Shown: positions 1-6,905, counted from the first letter of the stretch. The stretch is 10,862 nucleotides of DNA from an uncultured Lachnospiraceae bacterium (GCA_949346185.1 CASGVX010000047.1:1-10862); one strand, 5' to 3'. Translations and numbers: made by a program. Notes: a model not told the origin generated them from the letters alone.

Positions 1-1136
1 ACGGTCCGGAGAAGTTCAACGACAAGCTCTCGAAAGCCCGCACCGATTTTATTCGCCTGCCCTTTTTGAAATCCGAAACTAGTATTGCCGTTGTACAGTG
101 CTTTCTGCCCATAGGATTCCAGAGGGAGAACCCAGAAGTCACAGATTTTCTCCACAGGATTTTCTCCTGAGAGCACATGGATTTCTACTGTCTGTTCGTC
201 CAACATTCGGATGCCCGATACGGAAGTGACGGCATCCTTTCCCGGCTGCTTCAAGAGTTCTCCCAATGCCATCCGCTTTGCCTGCTCGCTGTAGTCCCTC
301 TCTGTCACCTTTCCCAAGGCAATGTAGTTTGCGCCGTACTGTGCCGCAATGTCTTCCATTACTTGGCTGTCTGTACGGCTTTCGGAGGAATAGGTGGTCT
401 GGAAGGCATAGTAGTAGGCGAATAAATCCTTTGGCTTTGTGTACTTGCTGGTGATAAACTGGAATTTTTCATCTCCGTATAGTTCCTTTACCCAGAGATA
501 TTCCCGCTGCAGTTCCGGACGGATAATTTCATTCTGTATCCTTTCTTTCAGGGCTTGGGAGGGGGAGAGAAGCAGCTTTTCGATTTCTTTCTGCCTGGCG
601 GCGATGTCATTGCTTCCATAGGTATATTCCCTCGCTCCGGCAATCTCTGCCCCGGCAAAGCAGTCGGACAGGCCGCTGGAGGCATCTAGGCGTAAATAAT
701 AGTTAAAAATCACATCCCTCGCTGTGATCTGATTGCCATGGAAGGCTTTTTTGCTTGGATTGATGGATATGGTAAGGTAGGTGGAGCCATCCTGCTCCAT
801 TCTGGATGCAATGTGGGAAAATGCCAGTTCCCCTTTTTCCCATTTCTTCCCTTCTGTGGCGATCACCCGGCCGCTCTCGTCCCTGGATAGGAGATTGTCA
901 AAGCAGAGGGAGAGTAGATTTTCCTGAGCCGTTCCTTGATATTGCAAGGGGGAGAAGTCTTCCAGAAGATTTCCCATCTGCATTCGGAGCTGCTTCTTGT
1001 CTGCGCGCTGGGTTTCTATGCCATTCTTGCTGGTCTTCATGCTGCGGATGCTGTGGGAGAGGACGCCCACGGATACCACCAGAAATGTTAAAAAAAGAAC
1101 GGCTACGATAATTTCTATGATGAGCAATTTTTTCAT
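1..1136 (-). CDS. Family-5 extracellular solute-binding protein (Opp/Dpp-like), partial
   Basis: The gene begins at an ATG at 1136 and is open for 378 codons to the window edge, so the C-terminus is missing. An AGGAGGT ribosome binding site (1143-1149) lies 6 nt before the ATG. Residues 4-27 are one long hydrophobic segment. Residues 74-150 fit the N-terminal lobe of family-5 substrate-binding proteins: 'LLSLCFDNLLSRDESGRV', a strand-rich part around 'TYLTISINPS', then 'FHGNQITARDVIFNYYLRL', matching the family pattern of F-x-x-G plus TA-x-DV-x-F. Such proteins capture oligopeptides or similar solutes outside the cell for an ABC importer. Unlike most Gram-positive members there is no lipobox cysteine after the hydrophobic segment, so it is probably held by an uncleaved membrane anchor. 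Its permease partners would lie outside the window. The family call is fairly secure; the substrate is unknown. Confidence 0.75.
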   Translation of the reverse strand, partial: MKKLLIIEIIVAVLFLTFLVVSVGVLSHSIRSMKTSKNGIETQRADKKQLRMQMGNLLEDFSPLQYQGTAQENLLSLCFDNLLSRDESGRVIATEGKKWEKGELAFSHIASRMEQDGSTYLTISINPSKKAFHGNQITARDVIFNYYLRLDASSGLSDCFAGAEIAGAREYTYGSNDIAARQKEIEKLLLSPSQALKERIQNEIIRPELQREYLWVKELYGDEKFQFITSKYTKPKDLFAYYYAFQTTYSSESRTDSQVMEDIAAQYGANYIALGKVTERDYSEQAKRMALGELLKQPGKDAVTSVSGIRMLDEQTVEIHVLSGENPVEKICDFWVLPLESYGQKALYNGNTSFGFQKGQANKIGAGFRELVVELLRT

Positions 1137-1160
1137 GCCGGCACCTCCTGCAAATGTCCA

Positions 1161-1175
1161 AGCATGTAACATGCT
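1161..1175. promoter_or_regulatory. Perfect inverted repeat, possible operator
   Basis: AGCATG-TAA-CATGCT is a perfect inverted repeat with 6-bp arms and a 3-bp centre. It lies between the predicted transcription start and the ribosome binding site of the solute-binding protein gene. Repressor binding is an inference. Short palindromes of this size also arise by chance in a window this long. Confidence 0.3.
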
Positions 1176-1196
1176 CGTTCCTTTGGCCTTACTTTC

Positions 1197-1225
1197 ATAG
1201 TAAAGTGTAAGAGATGGTCTCTTAA
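1197..1225 (-). promoter_or_regulatory. Weak sigma-A-like promoter of the solute-binding protein gene
   Basis: On the minus strand TTAAGA (1220-1225) and TACTAT (1197-1202) are separated by 17 bp. Each matches four of six consensus positions. The placement, about 60 bp before the start codon, suits the gene. The low match makes this tentative. Confidence 0.35.
1208..1224. promoter_or_regulatory. Perfect 7-bp inverted repeat within the putative promoter spacer
   Basis: TAAGAGA-TGG-TCTCTTA is a perfect 7-bp-arm inverted repeat with a 3-bp centre. It falls between, and partly over, the putative -35 and -10 of the minus-strand promoter. That is a typical position for GntR- or TetR-type repressor operators. 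No regulator gene is present in the window to pair it with. Confidence 0.4.
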
Positions 1226-1351
1226 AATACAACGAAAAGGCTTCTCCATTTTTAGACACGGAACCCTTGGCGAATTAGAATGAAACCATGTATTTTTTTC
1301 CTTCTCCTCTCATACTCATGTAAAAGTAGTATTATGAGGGAGGAACAAGCC

Positions 1352-2002
1352 ATGCCCAGAAAACATCTGATTCTGAAAGGATACCATAAAAAACATTTCT
1401 GCCTGTCGGAATATACGATGAAGAATATGGTACTGTGCGCAGTGGGCATGGCCTGTGCCTGCCTGATAGCCAATATGACCAGACATAGCATTTTTGCCGG
1501 CGCCGCTGATATCCTGAAGCAGATTACCGATGTTCTGTCCCAGAAGGGGCTGGCCAAATCTGAGGTGACGCTATACAGTTTTACCACGAATTGCAAGTTC
1601 GCCCTGCTTCTTTTCTTCTTTTCCTTTACCAATGCCTGGTGGCTGTATTCTCGCTGCTTTGTGTTTTATATTGGATTTTTGCAGGGCGTTCTCCTATCGT
1701 GTTGTCTGTTTCTGAAAGGTTTTTCCGGAATCTTCTTCTACCTTGCCCTGCTGGTGCCCCATGCATTTCTCCTAGTTCCCGCCTATCTATTTCTCCTGCA
1801 GCAGCTGGAGGGCTGGCATCGCGGTTTCCCCCGGGGCGATCATGGAGGTTCTTCTCGCTCTGACATGTCTTTTTCCAAAAAAAAGAAGCAGATGGTATTG
1901 CAGATTCTGCCTCTGTTCTTTGTGGTTATGATTCTCTTGCTCTTGGGGGCTGTTCTGGAAGGTTATCTGAACGTGCCGCTGCTACGGATTTTTCATTCAT
2001 AA
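1352..2002 (+). CDS. spoIIM: Stage II sporulation protein M-like membrane protein
   Basis: This is a 216-residue polytopic membrane protein, close to the about 214 residues of Bacillus SpoIIM. Hydrophobic segments lie near residues 25-41, 81-95, 100-120, 125-149 and 181-202. The pattern around 109-150 ('GFLQGVLLSCCLFLKGF', then a Pro-containing 'LVPHAFLLVPAYL') and the C-terminal 'LGAVLEGYL' resemble the SpoIIM core (PQNILLIPVYL and LFEAYI in B. subtilis, from memory). SpoIIM works with SpoIID and SpoIIP in the mother-cell membrane to drive septal peptidoglycan remodelling and engulfment. I chose the ATG at 1352 because GGGAGGA (1338-1344) sits 7 nt upstream. An in-frame ATG at 1280 lacks such a site and would add 24 residues. 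A hydrophilic loop (about 152-180) with Gly/Ser and four lysines precedes the last membrane segment. The 3' end overlaps the convergent pqqD-like gene by 10 bp. A distant SpoIIM-fold membrane protein with another role is possible. Confidence 0.7.
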   Translation: MPRKHLILKGYHKKHFCLSEYTMKNMVLCAVGMACACLIANMTRHSIFAGAADILKQITDVLSQKGLAKSEVTLYSFTTNCKFALLLFFFSFTNAWWLYSRCFVFYIGFLQGVLLSCCLFLKGFSGIFFYLALLVPHAFLLVPAYLFLLQQLEGWHRGFPRGDHGGSSRSDMSFSKKKKQMVLQILPLFFVVMILLLLGAVLEGYLNVPLLRIFHS

Positions 2003-2280
2003 GGGTTTGCGTTCAGCAGCGCTCCCGCCTTTTTTAAGGTTTTTAGAAATTGGCGGATGTCCGCCAGGGCAGTTTCCCGGGTGATTTCGTATTCTTCTGA
2101 CACTGCATGGCAAAGCGTTTCCTCTGTGCACTCCTCTTGCAGGGTTTTCCAGAGGAGGGCGCCTACTTCATTGGTGGGGATGATTTTTTCCTTTTGGAAG
2201 ATTTCGTCTTTGAGAGGGACGAGCAGATACACGTCTCCGATGGAGCGGAGTGAAAATGCGGGGTTACCCTTCATCGTCAT
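1993..2280 (-). CDS. PqqD-like peptide chaperone (stand-alone)
   Basis: This 95-residue protein has the PqqD fold signature: an N-terminal strand pattern 'FSLRSIGDVYLLVP' (9-22), then 'TNEVGALLWKTL' (36-47), matching the N-E/T-x-G/A-x-x-hW motif, and a helical end 'ALADIRQFLKTLKKAGAL'. PqqD proteins (RiPP recognition elements) bind leader peptides of ribosomal precursors and present them to modifying enzymes. It is the last gene of the four-gene minus operon, and its start lies inside the 3' end of the nucleotidyltransferase gene. Two ATGs are possible: at 2280 the AGGAGG is only about 2-3 nt away, whereas the ATG at 2274 (removing two residues) has about 8 nt spacing and may be the true start. 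The 3' end overlaps the convergent spoIIM-like gene. No radical SAM or other classical partner is nearby. Confidence 0.8.
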   Translation of the reverse strand: MTMKGNPAFSLRSIGDVYLLVPLKDEIFQKEKIIPTNEVGALLWKTLQEECTEETLCHAVSEEYEITRETALADIRQFLKTLKKAGALLNANPYE

Positions 2281-3502
2281 GCCCTCCTTTCTGAAAGAGC
2301 GTCAGTTCTTTGACTAGGTGCTGACGCTTTCTTGCGGTATCTAGGATATCTTTTGTCTTTGTCTTGCGGAGAAAATGATTGTTCCAGAGGAAGCAGAGAC
2401 AGGTAGTTATCCACAGAAAGGGCCATAGGGGAGGGATTTTGCACAGCCTCTGGAACCGTTTCTTCATCTGGCGGTGCAGCTCGATGAAATATTGGGAGAA
2501 TTTGCTGCCGCCAGACATGATCAGCATGCGGCTCCGATTTGTCTTTCCGAAGGTTCCCGCATCCAGAATTTCTTTCATAAAAATGTCCGGGAAGTTTTTA
2601 TCTTGGGAAGCATCCGAAAGGCAGGGGAAGTTGCAGGCATCCAGTCCCAGGAATTGCATGCAGAGCTGGGTCACCGCAGTAGAGAATTTCGTGAGCCCCA
2701 GCTGGTGCAGATAGGTTTGGAATCGTTCCCAATCTATTTCTGTTCCGTGCTTTTCTAAATAGGCGGTCCAGTCGCATAGCAGCCTGATGCCAAAGCCGGA
2801 GCCGAGGAAATGCTGCAGCATATGCAGCAGCAGGTATAGCGCGTTTTCGGTGGCGGGGAGCATCTGGTAGGAGAGGTTGGCCGGAGGAAAGGAACCTGGC
2901 ACTGGGGTTAAATTCTGGAAGATTTCCTGTACGTTTTGATTGAATGCCCCATTTGCCTGCCTGGCGATGACTTTGTGGTGGATTTCCAGCAGGAAGTCCC
3001 ATCCATCCGCTGAGTCATACATCTCTAGGTGATGTTCGGCAAAACTGCTTTCGCTGTGGAATCCCTGAGCTGTCAGACGGTTCCTCAGCCGCTTGAAATC
3101 CTCGGAATCGGGAATCAGAATGTCCACATCCCCAAAAGAGCGCAGTTCCAGTTTCGGAAAGCAGTCCAGTAGCGTGGCGCCCTTCAGCAGAAAGTATGGT
3201 ATCTCCTCCTGTTGTAAAATATGCAATATTTTTCGAGTGAAGGCCAGCATCCGGTAGCTGGCCAAGGCATTTCCCGTCACCATCTGGCGGTAATATTTCC
3301 GATCTTCCGGGGAGAGGGGGATTTCTAGCAGGCATAGGCTTTCATAGAGAGAGGAAACCAGACTGTGCTTTTCGGCCAAGGCGAGGCAGTCAGGAAGATG
3401 TTCTGGAAGTCGTGCCCGTTCCTCTGGGGAAAAGAGGGAGGTCTCTTCCGGGTGAAGGCACAGGCGGAGGCATTTGCAAAAAAGATTCTCTGATGGGTTC
3501 AT
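2264..3502 (-). CDS. Nucleotidyltransferase family protein (PF14907-type)
   Basis: This 412-residue protein has a helical N-terminal region followed by the hallmark of the 'uncharacterised nucleotidyltransferase' family: 'YFLLKGATLL' (103-112), then an Arg (R121) and 'SFGDVDILIP' (122-131). G124 and the D125/D127 pair correspond to the catalytic G-D-x-D metal-binding motif of the polymerase-beta superfamily. Downstream 'LEIHHKVI' and 'LLLHMLQHFLGSGFGIRLLCDW' are also typical of this family. Members are often found in RiPP clusters (including lasso-peptide ones) with HPr-kinase-like proteins and PqqD domains, where they may transfer a nucleotidyl group to a peptide or a small molecule; the reaction is not settled. 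The C-terminal part (about 350-412) has a Trp-rich hydrophobic stretch and a basic tail, suggesting membrane association. The start at 3502 is preceded by AAAGGGGG. The 3' end overlaps the downstream pqqD-like gene by 17 bp, implying translational coupling. Confidence 0.8.
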   Translation of the reverse strand: MNPSENLFCKCLRLCLHPEETSLFSPEERARLPEHLPDCLALAEKHSLVSSLYESLCLLEIPLSPEDRKYYRQMVTGNALASYRMLAFTRKILHILQQEEIPYFLLKGATLLDCFPKLELRSFGDVDILIPDSEDFKRLRNRLTAQGFHSESSFAEHHLEMYDSADGWDFLLEIHHKVIARQANGAFNQNVQEIFQNLTPVPGSFPPANLSYQMLPATENALYLLLHMLQHFLGSGFGIRLLCDWTAYLEKHGTEIDWERFQTYLHQLGLTKFSTAVTQLCMQFLGLDACNFPCLSDASQDKNFPDIFMKEILDAGTFGKTNRSRMLIMSGGSKFSQYFIELHRQMKKRFQRLCKIPPLWPFLWITTCLCFLWNNHFLRKTKTKDILDTARKRQHLVKELTLFQKGGHDDEG

Positions 3503-3587
3503 AGGCGCCCCCTTTCTATTTGTTGCTCTTAATCATGTTTATCCACGTTCCGCAGTGCAGATTGCCTGCTTCTGCCTGCCATCAAGG

Positions 3588-4397
3588 CTATTTGCCGAAT
3601 ACCGTCTTCCATCGAAATTGCAGATAGCGCAGAATGACATGGGATTGCTTGTAATTTTCTGCAATTTTCTGGTACAGGATTCTCCTATGGGATTTGTGCT
3701 TGCGAAAGTATTTCGGGAATTTGACTAGCATTTGGCGATAGGCGATGGCGGCGTTTAGAGCCGTGTGATTCTCGTAGGCATCCTGGCAGATGGAGATAGC
3801 CGCATCCTCATCCATGAGGCAGCTGGGGGGATTGATAAAATTAATGCGGGTCCAAAATTCTTCGTCACAGAGGCACAGCATATTTTCGTCAAAGTTTCCC
3901 GCTATGGAAAATGCGCTTCGGTGAATGACGGCTTGTGCCAGATAGCGGTAGGTTCCGGTGGGGAGGGTGTAGTGGTTGTTTTCCAGAGTATTGTCTACCT
4001 GGAGGGTCATGCCGGTATAGTATGCGAGCTGTCTGGAGTTATCCCTGAAGGCTTGGAGAATGGTTTCCAGGCGAGTCTCTGGCATCATGTCCTGGGCAGA
4101 GATGATGGCAATGTAGTTTCCGGTGGCCTTTTCCAGAGCCAGATTTTTTCCGTGAACCATCTCTCCACCCTCTGGGTAGTAGACATAGATAATATCATGG
4201 AGCAGTTCGCCCTCGCTGGAAATGGCTTGCTGGTAGGAGTTTCCCTTTTCGTTGGCATCCAGCAGGATGATTTCGATATTTTCCAGAGTCTGGGAGCGGA
4301 TGCAGCTGATGCAGCGTTTCAAGACCATGAAGGGGGTTTCCCGGGTGGTGATGATGACGCTAATGTCGGGGCGGTGTTCCTCTTCTATTTTGCTCAT
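3588..4397 (-). CDS. Family 2 glycosyltransferase, atypical active site
   Basis: This 269-residue protein begins with the GT-A fold signature of GT2 enzymes: 'DISVIITTRETPFMVLKRCISC' (11-32), 'QTLENIEIILLDAN' (36-49) and 'GKNLALEKATGNYIAIIS' (83-100). These match the family pattern of P-x-VSVI-x-x-x-N-x-x-x-x-x-x-x-x-L...ARN-x-G-x-x-x-A-x-G-x-Y-x-x-F-x-DSDD. The expected nucleotide-sugar/metal D-x-D is degenerate, reading S100-A-Q-D103, and the earlier 'DDGS' element reads 'LDANEKG'. It may therefore be a divergent enzyme, metal-independent, or inactive. There is no transmembrane segment; the C-terminus is basic. It lies second in the operon, 14 nt after the signal-peptidase-like gene, with GGAGG 6-7 nt before its ATG. 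Its acceptor is unknown; context suggests a peptide or cell-envelope substrate. Confidence 0.8.
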   Translation of the reverse strand: MSKIEEEHRPDISVIITTRETPFMVLKRCISCIRSQTLENIEIILLDANEKGNSYQQAISSEGELLHDIIYVYYPEGGEMVHGKNLALEKATGNYIAIISAQDMMPETRLETILQAFRDNSRQLAYYTGMTLQVDNTLENNHYTLPTGTYRYLAQAVIHRSAFSIAGNFDENMLCLCDEEFWTRINFINPPSCLMDEDAAISICQDAYENHTALNAAIAYRQMLVKFPKYFRKHKSHRRILYQKIAENYKQSHVILRYLQFRWKTVFGK

Positions 4398-4411
4398 ATC
4401 TGGCCTCCATT

Positions 4412-4903
4412 CTAGTCATGGTGATTCGTTCCTGTTTCTTTATATAAATGTAATGCCTTCAGGATTTTTTTGGCTCTCTTGGAGATAATGGGTCGAAAGG
4501 GACGTACCCACAGCCAGAGCCTGCCGGCAATCCAGAAAGCGGGATGGCTGGGGGAGAAATCTTTGTCCCAGCGGTAAATGCGTGTTACGATGCCCAGCAG
4601 CTGCCCTCTTTCCAGAGGCCCTTCCAGCACTGTCTGATTGTCCCCCGTAAAATAATAGCCCTCTCGGCTGCGGTGGTGCATTCGATGGAGCACCAGCAGT
4701 CCCTCTTCCCGGCGGTAGAGTACGATGTCCCCCCGCCGGGGGCGGCTCTGGGAAGCAATGGGAGTTATCAGTACCTTATCTCGTCCGGCGATGAGAAAGG
4801 GAAACATGCTGGTTCCTTGGGGAGCGATTAGGAATGGCTCGCCCCGGGCAAGTTTTTCCTGAATGGCTGCGTAGGCTCTCTGTGACGCATCTAGGGATAA
4901 CAT
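4412..4903 (-). CDS. S24/S26 family signal-peptidase-like protein
   Basis: This 163-residue protein carries the signal peptidase I elements in order: 'PQGTSMFPFL' (28-37) with the nucleophile S32; 'RRGDIVLYRREEG' (56-68); 'LVLHRM' (70-75) with H73 where SPase I of the bacterial type would have lysine; and 'YFTGDNQ' (84-90). The Ser-His arrangement resembles SipW or ER-type signal peptidases. No N-terminal membrane anchor is visible; the only hydrophobic stretch is the Trp-rich 'AFWIAGRLWLWV' (122-133) near the C-terminus. Such short S24/S26-like proteins recur in RiPP-type clusters beside PqqD, HPr-kinase-like and nucleotidyltransferase genes, where leader removal is a plausible job (inference). 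It is the first gene of the minus operon; GGAGG (4911-4915) sits 7 nt before its ATG, behind a perfect-consensus promoter. Confidence 0.8.
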   Translation of the reverse strand: MLSLDASQRAYAAIQEKLARGEPFLIAPQGTSMFPFLIAGRDKVLITPIASQSRPRRGDIVLYRREEGLLVLHRMHHRSREGYYFTGDNQTVLEGPLERGQLLGIVTRIYRWDKDFSPSHPAFWIAGRLWLWVRPFRPIISKRAKKILKALHLYKETGTNHHD

Positions 4904-4966
4904 AGGTTTTCCTCCGGCAAGTTTTATTCATTCCTTCATGAGATAGTTCCGCTGCCTATCGGCATC

Positions 4967-4986
4967 GGCTGTCGCTAACAGTAACC
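4967..4986 (+). repeat. Dispersed intergenic motif, copy 1
   Basis: GGCTGTCGCTAACAGTAACC belongs to a loose intergenic family seen at three other places in the window (5077, 8942 and 10594). It lies in the 5' leader of the signal-peptidase-like operon, just after the predicted transcription start. It includes the short inverted repeat CTGT...ACAG. Similarity to the others is partial (the TAACAGTAACC end). Confidence 0.35.
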
Positions 4987-4997
4987 ATTTAATTATT

Positions 4998-5025
4998 ATT
5001 ATACTGCATTCCTGTCACTTGTCAA
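4998..5025 (-). promoter_or_regulatory. Perfect-consensus sigma-A promoter of the minus operon
   Basis: On the minus strand TTGACA (5020-5025) and TATAAT (4998-5003) both match the sigma-A consensus at all six positions, with a 16-bp spacer. Transcription would start near 4991 and leave an approximately 88-nt leader before the signal-peptidase-like gene. The -35 lies on the same bases as the -35 of the divergent promoter. Confidence 0.8.
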
Positions 5026-5048
5026 AAGGTTATGGGAGATGTTAAAAT
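5019..5048 (+). promoter_or_regulatory. Sigma-A-like promoter of the ABC transporter operon
   Basis: TTGTCA (5019-5024) and TAAAAT (5043-5048) are separated by 18 bp and each match five of six consensus positions. Predicted start near 5055, about 80 nt before the transporter ATG. Its -35 overlaps the opposing promoter's -35 by five base pairs, so the two should compete for RNA polymerase. Confidence 0.65.
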
Positions 5049-5063
5049 AAGGTGCAGCGGCGC

Positions 5064-5090
5064 TGCTATTCTCCACGGCTGTGAATAGCA
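5064..5090 (+). promoter_or_regulatory. Hairpin in the leader of the ABC transporter mRNA
   Basis: TGCTATTC (5064-5071) and GAATAGCA (5083-5090) form a perfect 8-bp stem with an 11-nt loop, starting about 10 nt after the predicted transcription start. There is no U-run, so it is not a classical terminator. It could stabilise the mRNA or bind a protein. The right arm is part of the dispersed intergenic motif. Confidence 0.45.
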
Positions 5091-5093
5091 ACC
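5077..5093 (+). repeat. Dispersed intergenic motif, copy 2
   Basis: GGCTGTGAATAGCAACC. It matches the copy at 8942-8958 at 14 of 17 positions, and its GTGAATAGnAACC core recurs on the opposite strand at 10594-10607. Confidence 0.4.
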
Positions 5094-5135
5094 GTTATCG
5101 GAACATGCAGTTGGCAGCGGGGGAATGGAGCAGGC

Positions 5136-6905
5136 ATGAAGGAGAGATGGAAATTCTATTGGAAACGTATTCGGGAGGGCAGACTGAAGGAGATGATCAG
5201 CCAGACCATATGGATTTATACCTATGTGAGGAAGTACTGGCTCTCCATTATCATTTACACGGGCATTGGGCTGGTGGGCACGGGGACTTCCCTTGTGACT
5301 AGTTTTCTGTCCAGAGATCTGGTGGATATCATTACCCAGCACAAGTCGGCGGAAATCGTGAAGACTTTTGTCATGTATATTACATTTACCATGGTGAATG
5401 TGATTATCTCCCAGCTGCTGAGCTATATTTCTGCCATGATTAGCATCAAGGTGGACAATGAAATCAAGGCGGATATCTTTGAGAAAATGCTTCTTACCAG
5501 ACTGGAACCCCTGATGTCTTACCATACGGGGGATCTGCTCACCCGGTGGAGCAGCGATGCTTCCACCATTTCTGACGGGGTGTTGAACTGGGTGCCTGAT
5601 CTGGTCATCAATTTTTCTAAGTTTATTTCCGCATTGGCCATCGTGGTGTATTACGATCCGGCCTTTGCCCTGCTGGCCATGGCGGGCATGCCTGTGAGCC
5701 TTCTGATGTCCAAGACGCTGCTTTCCAGGATGCAGTCTCGGAATAAGGAGAGTGCTGCCCTGAGTGCCAGGATGATGGGGTTTAATCAGGAGACTTTCTC
5801 CAATATTCAAACTATCAAGGCCTTTGACCTGATTCCCCTCTATGTGAAAACTCTTCGCCAGTATCAGAAGGATTTTTGGAAATTGCGGAAGAAGTATGAG
5901 AAATTGGGAATACTGATTTCTATTTTTATGTCCTTCGTGGGGCTGGCAGTGTCTTATAGCTGCTATGGATTTGGTATCTGGCGGGTGTGGGTGGGAGATA
6001 TTTCCTACGGAACCATGACGCTGTTCCTCTCTTTGTCCGGCACGCTGACTGGCACGCTCAATTCCCTCACGGGCATGGTGCCCAGCGCGATTGGGATCAC
6101 CACCTCCGCTGGGCGGCTGATGGATATTTTGGAAATGCCCCGGGAGGATTATTCGGAATATCAGGAGGTGGAAGCATTCTATCAGAGAAACCGGGCCGAG
6201 GGTCTTGTTCTTAAAATAAAAGACATGAATTATTCGTACTATAATGGGAATCAAGTATTTGAAAAGACAAATTTTTCGGCCAGGCCCCATGAGATTGTGG
6301 CTTTGGTGGGGCCGTCCGGGGAGGGCAAGACCACTCTTTTGCGGATTATGCTTGCCCTGCTGGAGCCTCAGGGAGGGGAGATGGAAATCTGCGGGGAGGG
6401 CAGGGAGGAGGACAGAGTGGCGTATTCCCCTTCCGTGCGGCAGCTTTTTTCCTATGTGCCTCAGGGGAATGCTATGTTTTCCGGCACGGTGGCGGAAAAC
6501 ATGCGGAATGTGAAGCCGGAGGCCACGGAGAAAGAGATTGTGGAGTGCCTGAAAGTGGCCTGCGCTTGGGAATTTATTGAGAAACTCCCTCAGGGCATTG
6601 ACAGCAAGATTGGCGAGCGGGGCGGTGGATTTTCTGAGGGCCAGGCTCAGCGCCTGTCTATTGCCAGGGCATTGATGAAGAAATCCCCCATCCTTCTGAT
6701 GGATGAGGCCACGTCGGCACTGGATGTGGATACGGAGAGGAGAATCCTTCGCAATATTATGAGAGATGAATATCCGAGAACTTGCATCGTAACCACCCAT
6801 CGTACCTCCGTGCTCTCTATCTGCCACCGGGTGTACGCCATTCGGAACAGGCGGTGCGAGGTGCTGTCTTCGGAGGAAATCGAGGCGATGAAGGGGGAAG
6901 GGTAG
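5136..6905 (+). CDS. ABC transporter, fused permease and ATPase (exporter type)
   Basis: This 589-residue half-transporter has an N-terminal type-1 exporter membrane domain (about residues 30-330, with hydrophobic helices such as 'YWLSIIIYTGIGLVGTG' and 'FISALAIVVYYDPAFALLAM') followed by a nucleotide-binding domain. Visible motifs are Walker A G392-PSGEGKTT-400, the ABC signature F499-SEGQ-503, Walker B 'PILLMDEATSALD' with D523-E524, and the H-loop H555. It is presumably a homodimeric exporter. There is no N-terminal C39 peptidase domain, so any leader cleavage must be done by another protein, such as the divergently encoded signal-peptidase-like protein (inference). The GG->EG change in the signature is seen in other exporters and should not prevent activity. 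GGAG (5127-5130) lies 5 nt before the ATG. It is the first gene of the plus operon with the PqqD-HPr-kinase-like fusion 34 nt downstream. The exported substrate is unknown. Confidence 0.92.
   Translation: MKERWKFYWKRIREGRLKEMISQTIWIYTYVRKYWLSIIIYTGIGLVGTGTSLVTSFLSRDLVDIITQHKSAEIVKTFVMYITFTMVNVIISQLLSYISAMISIKVDNEIKADIFEKMLLTRLEPLMSYHTGDLLTRWSSDASTISDGVLNWVPDLVINFSKFISALAIVVYYDPAFALLAMAGMPVSLLMSKTLLSRMQSRNKESAALSARMMGFNQETFSNIQTIKAFDLIPLYVKTLRQYQKDFWKLRKKYEKLGILISIFMSFVGLAVSYSCYGFGIWRVWVGDISYGTMTLFLSLSGTLTGTLNSLTGMVPSAIGITTSAGRLMDILEMPREDYSEYQEVEAFYQRNRAEGLVLKIKDMNYSYYNGNQVFEKTNFSARPHEIVALVGPSGEGKTTLLRIMLALLEPQGGEMEICGEGREEDRVAYSPSVRQLFSYVPQGNAMFSGTVAENMRNVKPEATEKEIVECLKVACAWEFIEKLPQGIDSKIGERGGGFSEGQAQRLSIARALMKKSPILLMDEATSALDVDTERRILRNIMRDEYPRTCIVTTHRTSVLSICHRVYAIRNRRCEVLSSEEIEAMKGEG

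Noticed and set aside
3527..3580. A 17-codon minus-strand frame between the glycosyltransferase and nucleotidyltransferase genes
   Set aside because: It has no ribosome binding site and no leader or core-like features; the gap of 85 nt is better read as ordinary operon spacing.
4904..4990. Short frames of 9-10 codons in the leader of the signal-peptidase-like operon, considered as precursor peptides
   Set aside because: They are very short, lack ribosome binding sites and have no Cys/Ser/Thr core pattern; no precursor peptide could be supported.
5081..5302. A GTG-started 73-residue frame overlapping the start of the ABC transporter, considered as a precursor peptide
   Set aside because: Most of it lies inside the transporter gene in another frame, its start falls in the hairpin/repeat, and it lacks a ribosome binding site at a useful distance.
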